From NCBI RefSeq assembly GCF_029961765.1, contig NZ_CP124681.1, positions 744,001 to 808,000 of the forward strand: a stretch of 64,000 nucleotides of DNA, in the 5' to 3' direction. This document shows, one piece after another, positions 8,084 to 15,934 of this stretch (position 1 is its first letter; every line of letters begins with the position of its first letter). The translations under genes were made by a program, and so were the position numbers. Origin of the DNA: Nocardioides sp. QY071. GTDB lineage: Bacteria > Actinomycetota > Actinomycetes > Propionibacteriales > Nocardioidaceae. The notes under the pieces were generated by a model that did no database searches, was not told the DNA's origin, and saw only the letters and a list, made by a program, of their open reading frames with translations.

Positions 8084-8839
8084 GTGAACAAGCGGTTCGA
8101 GAACAAGGTCGTCGTCGTGACCGGCGCGGCCCAGGGCATCGGTGAGGCCTATGCGCGGGCGCTGGCGAACGAGGGGGCGGCGGTCGTCGTCGCGGACCTC
8201 AACGCTGAGGCGGGGGAGCAGGTCGCGAAGCAGATCGAGGCCGACGGCGGTCGCGCGATCTTCGTGCCCTGTGACGTCTCCTCGGCCGAGTCGGCCGACG
8301 CGCTCGTCGCAAGGTCCGTCGATGAGCTCGGCGGCATCGACCACCTGGTCAACAACGCGGCCATCTACGGCAGCATGGAGTTCAACCTGCTGATCAGCGT
8401 CGACTGGGACTACTACAAGAGATTCATGGCGGTGAACCTCGACGGCGCGCTCGTCATGACGCGCGCGGTGTACCCCGAGATCGCCAAGCGCGGTGGGGGA
8501 GCGATCGTCAACCAGAGCTCGACGGCGGCGTACCTCTACTCCGGCTTCTACGGCCTCGCCAAGGCCGGCATCAACAGCCTCACCCAGCAGCTCGCCCACG
8601 AGCTCGGCGGACAGCGGATCCGGGTCAACGCGATCGCCCCCGGCCCCACCGACACCGAGGCGACCCGCACCCAGGCCGGCGACGCCGCGAAGGACATCGT
8701 CCGCAACAGCCTCGCCATCAAGCGGATGGGCTCGGTCGACGACATGGTCGGCGCCCTGCTGTTCCTGCTCTCCGACGACGCGTCGTGGGTCACCGGCCAG
8801 ATCCTGGCGGTCGACGGCGGCCAGACCTTCCGGCTGTGA
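8084..8839 (+). CDS. Short-chain dehydrogenase/reductase (Rv0769-like)
   Basis: SDR of about 251 aa with the TGAAQGIG cofactor loop near the N-terminus, VNNAA, catalytic Ser in NQSSTAAY, YGLAK (YxxxK), and the terminal VTGQILAVDGGQ. It resembles Rv0769, which sits in the same order in M. tuberculosis. D/L after the second strand (VVVADLNAE) indicates NAD(H) preference. The GTG at 8084 is preferred because GATGGGG lies just upstream; an ATG at 8069 is in frame but lacks a Shine-Dalgarno and would place the start in the palindrome block. The stop overlaps the next gene's GTG. Confidence 0.88.
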   Translation: MNKRFENKVVVVTGAAQGIGEAYARALANEGAAVVVADLNAEAGEQVAKQIEADGGRAIFVPCDVSSAESADALVARSVDELGGIDHLVNNAAIYGSMEFNLLISVDWDYYKRFMAVNLDGALVMTRAVYPEIAKRGGGAIVNQSSTAAYLYSGFYGLAKAGINSLTQQLAHELGGQRIRVNAIAPGPTDTEATRTQAGDAAKDIVRNSLAIKRMGSVDDMVGALLFLLSDDASWVTGQILAVDGGQTFRL

Positions 8840-9654
8840 ACCGGCCCGTGACCCGGGTCGGGTTCGTCGGCCTCGGCAACATCGGCAAGCCGATGGCGTT
8901 GCGGTTGGCGGCGGCCGAGTCCGTCGACCTGGCGGTGTACGACGTCGCGCCCGACCCGGTCGCCGAGCTGGTCGCCGCCGGGGCGCGTGCCGTCGGCTCC
9001 GTCGCCGAGCTCGACGTGGACGTGGTGTGCGTGATGGTGCGCGACGACGACCAGGTCCGGGCGGTCGCCGCCGACGTACCTGCGGGGACGGTGGTGGTGA
9101 TCCACTCGACGGTGGCGCCCGAGACGCCGGCCGCCCTGGCCGCGGACGGACGCCGCGTGCTCGACGCGCCCGTCAGCGGCGGCCCGATGGGTGCTGCCGA
9201 CGGCAGCCTGGCGATCATGGTCGGCGGCTCGGAGGCCGACGTCGCGGTGGCCCGCCCGGCCCTGGAGGCGATGGGCAGCACGGTCGTGCACGCCGGCCCG
9301 GTCGGCTCCGGCACCCGGATGAAGCTGGCGCGCAACCTGATCCACTTCGTCGCGTTCACCGCCGTCACCGAGGCGCAGCGCCTCGCCGAGGCCGCCGGCC
9401 TCGACCTGGTCGCGCTCGGCGAGGTCGTCCGCCATACCGACGCGATCACCGGCGGACCGGGCGCGATCATGCATCGCACCACCACGGCGCCGATCGCCGA
9501 GGACGACTTCTGGCACGGCGTCTTCTCCCACGTCGCCGCGCTTGGGGAGAAGGACCTCGGCTTCGCGATCGCCCTCGCGGACGAGCTCGGGGTCGACGTA
9601 CCAGTGGCGCGCGAGGCGCTGCCACGACTGGGGAAGGGACTGGGAGTGCGATGA
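8836..9654 (+). CDS. 3-hydroxyisobutyrate dehydrogenase-like beta-hydroxyacid dehydrogenase (Rv0770-like)
   Basis: A 272-aa member of the beta-hydroxyacid dehydrogenase superfamily. Seen: Rossmann motif GFVGLGNIGKPMA at the N-terminus, substrate-site DAPVSGGPMGAADG near residue 110-120, and the catalytic Lys in GSGTRMKLARNLI near residue 161. These enzymes oxidise 3-hydroxy acids with NAD(P). The product for this locus is unknown. The GTG start overlaps the SDR stop and its stop overlaps the CMD gene start (ATGA), continuing the tightly packed operon. Confidence 0.88.
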   Translation: MNRPVTRVGFVGLGNIGKPMALRLAAAESVDLAVYDVAPDPVAELVAAGARAVGSVAELDVDVVCVMVRDDDQVRAVAADVPAGTVVVIHSTVAPETPAALAADGRRVLDAPVSGGPMGAADGSLAIMVGGSEADVAVARPALEAMGSTVVHAGPVGSGTRMKLARNLIHFVAFTAVTEAQRLAEAAGLDLVALGEVVRHTDAITGGPGAIMHRTTTAPIAEDDFWHGVFSHVAALGEKDLGFAIALADELGVDVPVAREALPRLGKGLGVR

Positions 9655-10040
9655 GTGACAAGTTCGACGACCTGCCGGAGCTGCGGGCCAAGGGCCTGCG
9701 CAGGATGGAGCAGGTCTACGGCTTCGACATGACCGACGGCACCGGCGACTTCTTCCGCTACACCGCCGACCACCTCTTCGCCGACATCTGGGAACGCCCG
9801 GGGCTGAGCGACCGGGACCGCCGGCTGCTGCTGATCGGCATGCTCGCCGGCCAGGGCGCCGCCGACGTCCTCGGCATCCAGGTCCCCGCCGCCCACGCCG
9901 CCGGCGAGCTCGACGACGACGCGCTGCGCGAGATCGTGGTCTTCCTCAGCCACTACGCCGGCTGGCCGCAGGGCGCCCGGCTGAACTCGATCGTCGAGGA
10001 CACGATCGCGAAGGCGAAGCGCAACAGGGCCGGGTCCTGA
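9651..10040 (+). CDS. Carboxymuconolactone decarboxylase-family protein (Rv0771-like)
   Basis: A 129-aa CMD-domain protein; the core is DRRLLLIGMLAGQGAADVLGIQVPAAHAAGELDDDALREIVVFLSHYAGWPQ in outline, with the typical L..R..L.I and AGWP elements. It lacks the CxxC pair of AhpD-type members, so a peroxidase role is unlikely. It is the last gene of the cyp51 operon and is linked to the HIBADH-like gene by an ATGA overlap. The homologous gene closes the same cluster in M. tuberculosis. Its true reaction is not known. Confidence 0.85.
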   Translation: MSDKFDDLPELRAKGLRRMEQVYGFDMTDGTGDFFRYTADHLFADIWERPGLSDRDRRLLLIGMLAGQGAADVLGIQVPAAHAAGELDDDALREIVVFLSHYAGWPQGARLNSIVEDTIAKAKRNRAGS

Positions 10041-10097
10041 GAACCGGCGGATGGGCGCGGTGAGCCCGCTCACACCCACTTGTTAGCCTCAGGAGTG

Positions 10098-10841
10098 ATG
10101 ACGCGCGACGTGGCGAAGGCCGTACCGGACCAGCAGGCCGAGCCGGTGACCCCGGACGTCCTCGACTCCCTTCTCAACACCTCGGTGGCCCGGGGTGCGG
10201 GTCCGGTCGCGGTCTGGCGGGTCCCGACGGAGTCACTGGCCGACGCGGAGCTCGCGGTCGCCCGCGACTGGCTCGATGAGGGCGAGCGGCGGCAGGCGTC
10301 GTCGTACGTCCGCGCGGAGCTGCGTCGTGCCTACGAGATCGCCCACGCGGCCGCCCGCCTGGTGGTCGGCGCCGTGTCCGACACCCCGCCGGAGAAGGTG
10401 GTCTGGGGCCGGCACGCCTGTCCCGGCTGCGGCGAGCCGCACGGCCGTCCGCGCGCCGAGGGCTCCGGTGTGGAGTTCTCGCTGAGCCACACCCCCGGCC
10501 AGGTGCTCGTCGCCGTGGCCGACGTCGCGGTCGGCGTCGATGTCGAGCGGCACCCCGACGACCCGGTGGCGCTGGCCAAGCTGCTCCACCCGCGCGAGCT
10601 CGAGGAGATCGAGGCCGCCGCGCACGGCACGCTCGACGGCGGCCGGGCCACCGTGCGGTTCACGCGCGCCTGGGCGCGCACCGAGGCCTACCTCAAGGGG
10701 ATCGGGATCGGCCTGGGCCGCGACCCCCACCTCGACTACCTCGGCACCGACGGCGCGCCGAGCCGGAGCCTGGGCGCCTGGACGGTGCGCGACGTCGTCG
10801 TACCCGAGGGATACGGCGCCGCGCTGGCCCTGCTGGTCTAG
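10098..10841 (+). CDS. Sfp-type 4'-phosphopantetheinyl transferase
   Basis: A 247-aa enzyme that attaches the phosphopantetheine arm of CoA to carrier-protein serines of PKS, NRPS or fatty acid synthases. Seen: the F/W-S-L-S-H-T motif (FSLSHTPGQVLVAV), the Mg-binding VGVDVERH, and the C-terminal FTRAWARTEAYLKGIGIGL, which matches the W-x(3)-E-A-x(2)-K signature. The ATG at 10098 has AGGAG directly upstream. It stands alone; no carrier-protein or synthase gene occurs in the window, so it probably serves targets elsewhere. Confidence 0.92.
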   Translation: MTRDVAKAVPDQQAEPVTPDVLDSLLNTSVARGAGPVAVWRVPTESLADAELAVARDWLDEGERRQASSYVRAELRRAYEIAHAAARLVVGAVSDTPPEKVVWGRHACPGCGEPHGRPRAEGSGVEFSLSHTPGQVLVAVADVAVGVDVERHPDDPVALAKLLHPRELEEIEAAAHGTLDGGRATVRFTRAWARTEAYLKGIGIGLGRDPHLDYLGTDGAPSRSLGAWTVRDVVVPEGYGAALALLV

Positions 10842-10880
10842 ACCGCCCCGGAGGATCTCCGCGTGACGACAGCCCGTTGA

Positions 10881-11114
10881 GTTAAATCTTCGGCCGGGCG
10901 CGTGTCCTCGTGAGACCTTCCGGTCCGCGAGCCGTTGATCGGTCGTCCGGCCACCGTGCTGCTCGGGACGTGGGGATGGCCTGGCGGGTTGCGCACGACT
11001 CGGGTCCGCGGTGGGGCGCGGGCAGGACCGGCGCTTCCCGTGGCTGTCCGATCCACCCGATCCATGATGGCGGTCGTGGCCCCCCTCGCCCTGGCTGCCG
11101 GGGGAGTCCTGCCC
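10881..11114 (+). promoter_or_regulatory. Long leader of the first LPNTG gene with SD-pairing hairpin
   Basis: This 234-bp region holds no gene. It begins with GTTAAATCTTCGG at 10881, a motif also found 269 bp upstream of the second LPNTG gene. Two further blocks are shared with that leader: GGGTCCGCGGTGGGGCG (11002-11018) and GGCCCCCCTCG (11078-11088). The six cytosines at 11080-11085 can pair with the GGGGG of the Shine-Dalgarno at 11100-11104, which would hide the ribosome site. The leader may therefore control translation; the trigger is unknown. Confidence 0.5.
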
Positions 11115-13082
11115 ATGTCTCGTTCGCCGCGCCGCTCCCGGCGCCACCTGATCGCACTCGCACTACCGGCAGCCGTGCTGCTGAGTACGGCGTTCGGCGG
11201 CCCTGCGCTCGCTGACGACGTCGGCGACCCGTCGACGCCCGTCGACACGGCGCAGTCCGCACCGTCGCCCGACCCGGCGTCTGAGCCCGAGCCGACGCCT
11301 GAGCCCGAGCCGGCGCCTGAGCCCGAGCCCGAACCGGCCCCCGAGCCCGAACCGGCCCCCGAGCCCGAACCGGCCCCCGAACCCGAGCAGCAGCCCGCGT
11401 CGCCGACCGAGGAGGCCGCCCCGGCCGCGGCGCCCGAGGACGAGGTCCCGGCCGGGAAGGAGGCCGACGAGGGCGCCGACCTGGTCACGGCGGCCGCGCC
11501 CGTCGCGGCGGCGCCGTCGGGCAAGAAGGCGGCTCCCTCGCTGGCGGCAGCCGTGGACCCGATCAACACGAAGAAGTGGGTGGTCTGCAAGTACTCCGCG
11601 ACCCCGGTGACGGGTGAGAAGGCCCAGACCGTGCTGATCAACGACGTCCCGAAGAACTTCGACGGCACCTTCCCGGAGTACTTCAACGACGCGCAGGGCG
11701 CCTCGATCGCGATCCGCTACTCCAAGCTGGGCGAGCAGTCCAAGGACCTGACCCCCGACAACTGCCCGCTGTACGGCGACCCGATCCCGGCCGACCCGCC
11801 GTCCCCGGTCCCGTTCGACCCCTGCGGTCCGGCGAACGCGTACTTCCCGCAGGACGAGGTACCGGTCACCGGCGAGCAGTACACGGTCGTCACCGAGGGC
11901 TCGCCCGTCACCAAGATCACCGTGACCGTCAAGGACGGCTTCATCTTCCCGGGCGGCGTGACCGAGCTCGTCTTCCTCGCCTCGGACGGCGAGTCCGGAG
12001 CGCCCTGCGACGCGACACCGCCGCCCAAGCCGCCCGTGAACGACCCCTGCGGTCTCGCGAACGCCTTCTTCACCGCGGTCCCGCCGAGCACGCAGGCCTA
12101 CACGGTCGTCCCGGAGGGCGACCCGGTCACGAAGATCACGATCACCGCCAACCCGGGCTTCGAGTTCGACCCCGACGAGCCGGTGGTCTACACGGCGCCC
12201 GACTCCGGCGACCTGTGCGTCGCCGACGTACCGCCCGCTCCGGAGCAGACCGACCCGTGCGGCCTGGCCAACGCGTACTTCTCGAGCGACGCGGTCACCG
12301 CACTGCAGGACTGGGTCGCCGACGAGGAGGACGCCTGGGACGCCGACGTGTACGACGTCGTCACTGACGGCCCTCCGGTCACGAAGATCACCATCACCAC
12401 GACGGCGGACTTCGAGTTCCCGGACGGGACCACGAAGCGGGAGTTCATGGTCGACGACGCGGGTGCCCTGTGCCCCGCGCCCGTGCCGGCGAAGCCCGTG
12501 GTGAGCGACCCGTGCGGCCCGGCGAACGCCTTCTTCGCCGACGCGGACCTCGCCGCCATCAAGGCGCTGGACCCGGCGGTGTACGTCGTCACGCTCAGCG
12601 GGAACCCGGTGACCAAGGTCGAGATCAGCACCACCGCGGACTACGAGCTCGAGGGCGGCGTCACCCCGCCGCTGGTCTACGAGGCCACCGACTCCGGCAC
12701 GGCATGCCTCGTGGCCCCCGCGCTGGCGCCGAACGACCCCTGCGGTCCGGCCAACGCCACCTGGGTCGTCCCGGCGCCGACCGCGGACTTCACGGTCTCG
12801 ATCGTCGACGGCGTGATCAAGCTGATCGCGGCGACGGGCAAGGCGTTCGAGGGCAACCAGCCGACGTACACCTATCCGGCCACGGCGCCGGTCGACACCA
12901 ACGCCGCGTGTGCCGTCGGAGGCGTGGAGGAGACCAAGGACCCGCCGAAGGACGAGGTCGCCGCCGCGGCCACCTCGCTGCCGAACACCGGCGGCCCGGC
13001 GGGGTGGCTGATGCCGCTGGGTGTCGGGCTGGTCCTGGCGGGTGCCGGCCTGGTGCTCGGCAGGCGCGGCCGGCAGGCCTGA
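11115..13082 (+). CDS. Sortase-anchored surface protein with five DPCG repeats
   Basis: A 655-aa secreted, wall-anchored protein. Layout: Arg-rich Sec signal peptide with cleavage predicted after PALA (residue 33); Pro/Glu-rich stalk including an 18-bp unit repeated three times; a VVCKYSATP domain ending in NCP; then five repeats of about 65-85 residues, each opening with DPCG(P/L)ANA and closing with a second Cys; and the anchor LPNTG at residues 622-626, a hydrophobic helix and RRGR tail. The paired cysteines per repeat suggest one disulfide per module. ATG 11115 is preceded by GGGGAG. No sortase gene lies in the window. The next gene is a diverged paralogue. Function unknown; adhesion or wall structure is a guess. 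Confidence 0.88.
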   Translation: MSRSPRRSRRHLIALALPAAVLLSTAFGGPALADDVGDPSTPVDTAQSAPSPDPASEPEPTPEPEPAPEPEPEPAPEPEPAPEPEPAPEPEQQPASPTEEAAPAAAPEDEVPAGKEADEGADLVTAAAPVAAAPSGKKAAPSLAAAVDPINTKKWVVCKYSATPVTGEKAQTVLINDVPKNFDGTFPEYFNDAQGASIAIRYSKLGEQSKDLTPDNCPLYGDPIPADPPSPVPFDPCGPANAYFPQDEVPVTGEQYTVVTEGSPVTKITVTVKDGFIFPGGVTELVFLASDGESGAPCDATPPPKPPVNDPCGLANAFFTAVPPSTQAYTVVPEGDPVTKITITANPGFEFDPDEPVVYTAPDSGDLCVADVPPAPEQTDPCGLANAYFSSDAVTALQDWVADEEDAWDADVYDVVTDGPPVTKITITTTADFEFPDGTTKREFMVDDAGALCPAPVPAKPVVSDPCGPANAFFADADLAAIKALDPAVYVVTLSGNPVTKVEISTTADYELEGGVTPPLVYEATDSGTACLVAPALAPNDPCGPANATWVVPAPTADFTVSIVDGVIKLIAATGKAFEGNQPTYTYPATAPVDTNAACAVGGVEETKDPPKDEVAAAATSLPNTGGPAGWLMPLGVGLVLAGAGLVLGRRGRQA

Positions 13083-13088
13083 TCCGGG

Positions 13089-13131
13089 CCGGGCGCCCGG
13101 GCCGGGGCCACCCCTCGGCACGGGCGCCCGG
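13089..13131 (+). terminator. Probable terminator after first LPNTG gene
   Basis: Perfect 11-bp inverted arms CCGGGCGCCCG (13089-13099) and CGGGCGCCCGG (13121-13131) lie 7 bases past the stop, with further GC pairing in the loop. There is no T-tract, as is usual in high-GC actinobacteria. Confidence 0.5.
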
Positions 13132-13182
13132 ACCCGAGCAGGTGCGTCGCGCCAGATCCTGTGGCGCCGGTCACGTGCGAAG

Positions 13183-13451
13183 GTTAAATCTCCGGTCCCC
13201 GTGGCTGTTTTACTCGAAATCCGCCCGACCGGGACTTTGGTCCTGCTTAGGCTGCTGGCTTGGGTTCTGGTCGCCCTTCCCGCTCGGGAGGTGCGGACGA
13301 CCGGAGCGACGAGAGCTGGACCCGGGTTCGCGGTGGGGCGTGGACATCGGGTCTCCAGTCGCTGTCGTGCGTCCTCGGACCGCCCGTGTCCTCACCTTTG
13401 CAATGGTCGCGACGGCCCCCCTCGTTGCGACGCAATGGGGGTAACCCGCAG
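13183..13451 (+). promoter_or_regulatory. Long leader of the second LPNTG gene, related to the first
   Basis: No gene is seen between 13083 and 13451. The part from GTTAAATCT (13183) repeats features of the leader at 10881: GGGTTCGCGGTGGGGCG at 13324-13340 and GGCCCCCCTCG at 13414-13424. Cytosines 13416-13421 can pair with the Shine-Dalgarno GGGGG at 13437-13441. The alternative pairing of TCGCGAC with GTTGCGA inside the same stretch would compete with it. The duplication that created the two genes evidently included this leader. Confidence 0.5.
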
Positions 13452-15818
13452 ATGTCCAGTTCCTCGCGCCTCTTCCGGCGCCATTCCGAGCCGACGAAGG
13501 TCGAGAAGACCCGTCGGCGTCGGCACCAGCTCGCACTCCTGCTGCCGGCAGTCGTGGTGGTGAGCACTGTCCTCAGTGGTCCCGCGTACGCCGACGACGT
13601 GAACGACCCGGCGCCCACGACGCCGGACACCGCGCAGTCCACGCCGACGCCCGACCCGGCGCCGAGCGCGGACCCGAAGCCGGACCCGAAGCCGGAGCCC
13701 ACGCCGGACCCGAAGCCGGAGCCGAGCCCGGACCCGAAGCCGGAGCCGAAGCCGTCGGCCGACCCGACGCCGTCGGACCAGCCGTCGGAGCAGTCGTCCG
13801 GCCAGTCGTCGGACTCCGGAAAGCCGGACGAGGCGAAGTCGTCCGAGGACGCCGCTGCGCAGCCGGAGGCCGCGACCGGGCAGGCTCCTGAGCAGGTGAA
13901 GGTGCCGGTCGCCAACAAGGCGCCGAGCACCTCGTTCGCCGCCGCAGCGGCGGCGGTCAACACCAAGAAGGTCGTGGTCTGCAAGTACGTCTCGACGCCT
14001 CCGGGCGTGCTGCACCACATCGTCATCCCCAGCGTGAGCTCGCTGCCGGGCTTCCCGGGCACCTTCCCGTGGGCGTTCGCCGACGCGCAGATCTCGGTCG
14101 CGATCCGGTACGCCAACGACGGCGAGCAGGCCAAGGACGTCGCGCTGTCCGAGTGCCCGCAGCAGATGCCGGTCCCGCAGGTCCCGGTCGACGACCCCTG
14201 CGGTCCGGGCAACGCGGTCTACGGCCAGGTGCCCGCGGGCAACTACATGGTCGTGCGCAACGGCGACGGCTCGATCACGCTGGTCGCCAACGCCGGCTAC
14301 CTGTTCTTCGGCGGCTCGCCGACGGCGACCCTGCCGCCGCCGACCGAGACCTTCACCGCGCCCTGCCCGACGCCGATCCCGGTCCCGACGGTGCAGTGGC
14401 AGGACCCCTGCGGGCCCGACAACATCCACGCGCTCTCGCCGGTCCCGTCGACCCAGCAGTACGACGGCGTGATCGAGGCCGACGGCTCGGTGACCTTCAC
14501 GATCAAGCCGGGTGCGGGCGTCACCTTCCCGAACGGCCAGACGTCGGTCAACGTGCCGAAGCCCGCTGACAGCGGTGTCGCCTGCGCCCAGGGTGAGATC
14601 CCGGTACCGGAGATCCCGGCCACGGACCCCTGCGGCCCGAACAACGCGGCGTACACCCTGCCGCTGCCGACCGCGCCGAACGGGGAGTGGACCGCCGTCC
14701 TCAACCCGAACGGCTCGGTGACCATCACGGCCGGTGCGAACACCACGTTCCCCGGTGGCGACACCGAGGTGACCCTGCCGAAGCCGACCGACACCAACTC
14801 CGCGGCGTGCCCGAAGAAGATCGTGGTGTGCAAGTACGTGTCCACCCCGCCGGGTGTGCTCGACCACATCATCATCGTCAGCGTCAACGCGGCGGACTGG
14901 CCCGACGGCACCGTCTTCCCGACCCCGTTCAACGACGAGCAGAACTCGATCGCGATCCGCTTCGCCGAGCCGGGGGAGCAGGCCAAGGACGTGGACGTGG
15001 CCGAGTGCCCATCGGAGGCGACGGTCCCGAACGTGCCGAAGGTCGACCCGTGCGGCCCGGACAACGCCACCTTCGGCACCGTGCCGCAGGGTCCGTGGAC
15101 CGTGACGACCAACCCGGACGGCAGCATCACGCTGACGGCCACCGGCAACGCCTGGTTCCCGAACATGCAGAAGCAGGTCACGATCCCGGCGCCGACCGAC
15201 AGCAACATCGCGTGCATCGTGGTCCCGCCGCTGGACAAGAAGGACCCCTGTGGCCCGAACAACGCCACCTGGGTGCTGCCGGCCGAGACCGACGAGTACT
15301 CGGCGGCGATCGTGCAGGGCCAGATCGTGCTGACCGCCAAGGACGACTACCGCTTCGACGGTGACGCGACGACGTACACGTACCAGGTGGCGGCGACGCC
15401 GACCGACAGCGGTACGGCGTGCCTGGTCGCACCGGCCATCGCGTCGAGCGACCCGTGCAACCCGACCGGCGTCACGGCCAACGCGAGCTGGGTCCTCCCG
15501 ACCGAGACCGCGGACTACACGGTCTCCGTCGTCAACGGTGTGGTCACCCTGATCGGCAAGCTCGGCAAGGTGTTCGACGGCGACAAGCCGACCTACACCT
15601 ACGACCTCGCGGCCACCCCGCCCGACTCGGGCGTCGTCTGCGAGGTCGGTGGGGTCGAGGAGACCAGCCACCAGTCGACGGACGAGGTCGACAGCGCGCA
15701 GGCCGCGACGGGCCTGCCGAACACCGGTGGTCCCGTGGGCTGGCTGATGCCGCTGGGCGTCGGCCTGGTCCTGGCCGGTGCGGGCCTGGTGCTCGGCCGG
15801 CGGAGCCGGTCGGCCTGA
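13452..15818 (+). CDS. Sortase-anchored surface protein with six DPCG repeats
   Basis: A 788-aa paralogue of the preceding wall protein. Layout: signal peptide ending GPAYA; a long Pro/Lys/Glu/Asp stalk (DPKPEP units) and a Ser-rich segment; two VCKYVSTPPGV domains rather than one; six modules starting DPCG/DPCN and ending in a Cys; then LPNTG at about 755-759, hydrophobic helix and RRSR tail. The last 34 residues are almost identical to those of the neighbour, while the stalks differ in charge (Pro-Glu versus Pro-Lys). ATG 13452 follows GGGGG. The extra VCKY domain and module suggest internal duplication. Role unknown; a rod-like surface protein is likely. Confidence 0.88.
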   Translation: MSSSSRLFRRHSEPTKVEKTRRRRHQLALLLPAVVVVSTVLSGPAYADDVNDPAPTTPDTAQSTPTPDPAPSADPKPDPKPEPTPDPKPEPSPDPKPEPKPSADPTPSDQPSEQSSGQSSDSGKPDEAKSSEDAAAQPEAATGQAPEQVKVPVANKAPSTSFAAAAAAVNTKKVVVCKYVSTPPGVLHHIVIPSVSSLPGFPGTFPWAFADAQISVAIRYANDGEQAKDVALSECPQQMPVPQVPVDDPCGPGNAVYGQVPAGNYMVVRNGDGSITLVANAGYLFFGGSPTATLPPPTETFTAPCPTPIPVPTVQWQDPCGPDNIHALSPVPSTQQYDGVIEADGSVTFTIKPGAGVTFPNGQTSVNVPKPADSGVACAQGEIPVPEIPATDPCGPNNAAYTLPLPTAPNGEWTAVLNPNGSVTITAGANTTFPGGDTEVTLPKPTDTNSAACPKKIVVCKYVSTPPGVLDHIIIVSVNAADWPDGTVFPTPFNDEQNSIAIRFAEPGEQAKDVDVAECPSEATVPNVPKVDPCGPDNATFGTVPQGPWTVTTNPDGSITLTATGNAWFPNMQKQVTIPAPTDSNIACIVVPPLDKKDPCGPNNATWVLPAETDEYSAAIVQGQIVLTAKDDYRFDGDATTYTYQVAATPTDSGTACLVAPAIASSDPCNPTGVTANASWVLPTETADYTVSVVNGVVTLIGKLGKVFDGDKPTYTYDLAATPPDSGVVCEVGGVEETSHQSTDEVDSAQAATGLPNTGGPVGWLMPLGVGLVLAGAGLVLGRRSRSA

Positions 15819-15851
15819 GACCGGACGGCCCTGAAGGGCTGACGGCCTGAA

Positions 15852-15892
15852 CACGGAGCCCGTGCCGAGGAATCCTCGGTACGGGCTCCGTG
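15852..15892 (+). terminator. Strong terminator after second LPNTG gene
   Basis: A 19-bp stem, CACGGAGCCCGTGCCGAGG against CCTCGGTACGGGCTCCGTG with one G-U pair and an AAT loop, lies 34 bases past the stop. It separates the surface-protein gene from the regulator gene downstream. Confidence 0.8.
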
Positions 15893-15934
15893 CGTTCGCC
15901 GTACGATGCTCGGAGCCGGGCGAGATGGGGGTCG

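Noticed and set aside
11281..11394. Tandem 18-bp repeats considered as a CRISPR or VNTR
   Set aside because: They encode the Pro-Glu stalk of the surface protein in frame; there are no spacers, so this is not CRISPR.
13392..15854. An 820-codon reverse ORF opposite the second LPNTG gene
   Set aside because: Its translation is Arg/Asp/Val-rich repeats created by the repetitive stalk and modules on the other strand; no ribosome site or domain.
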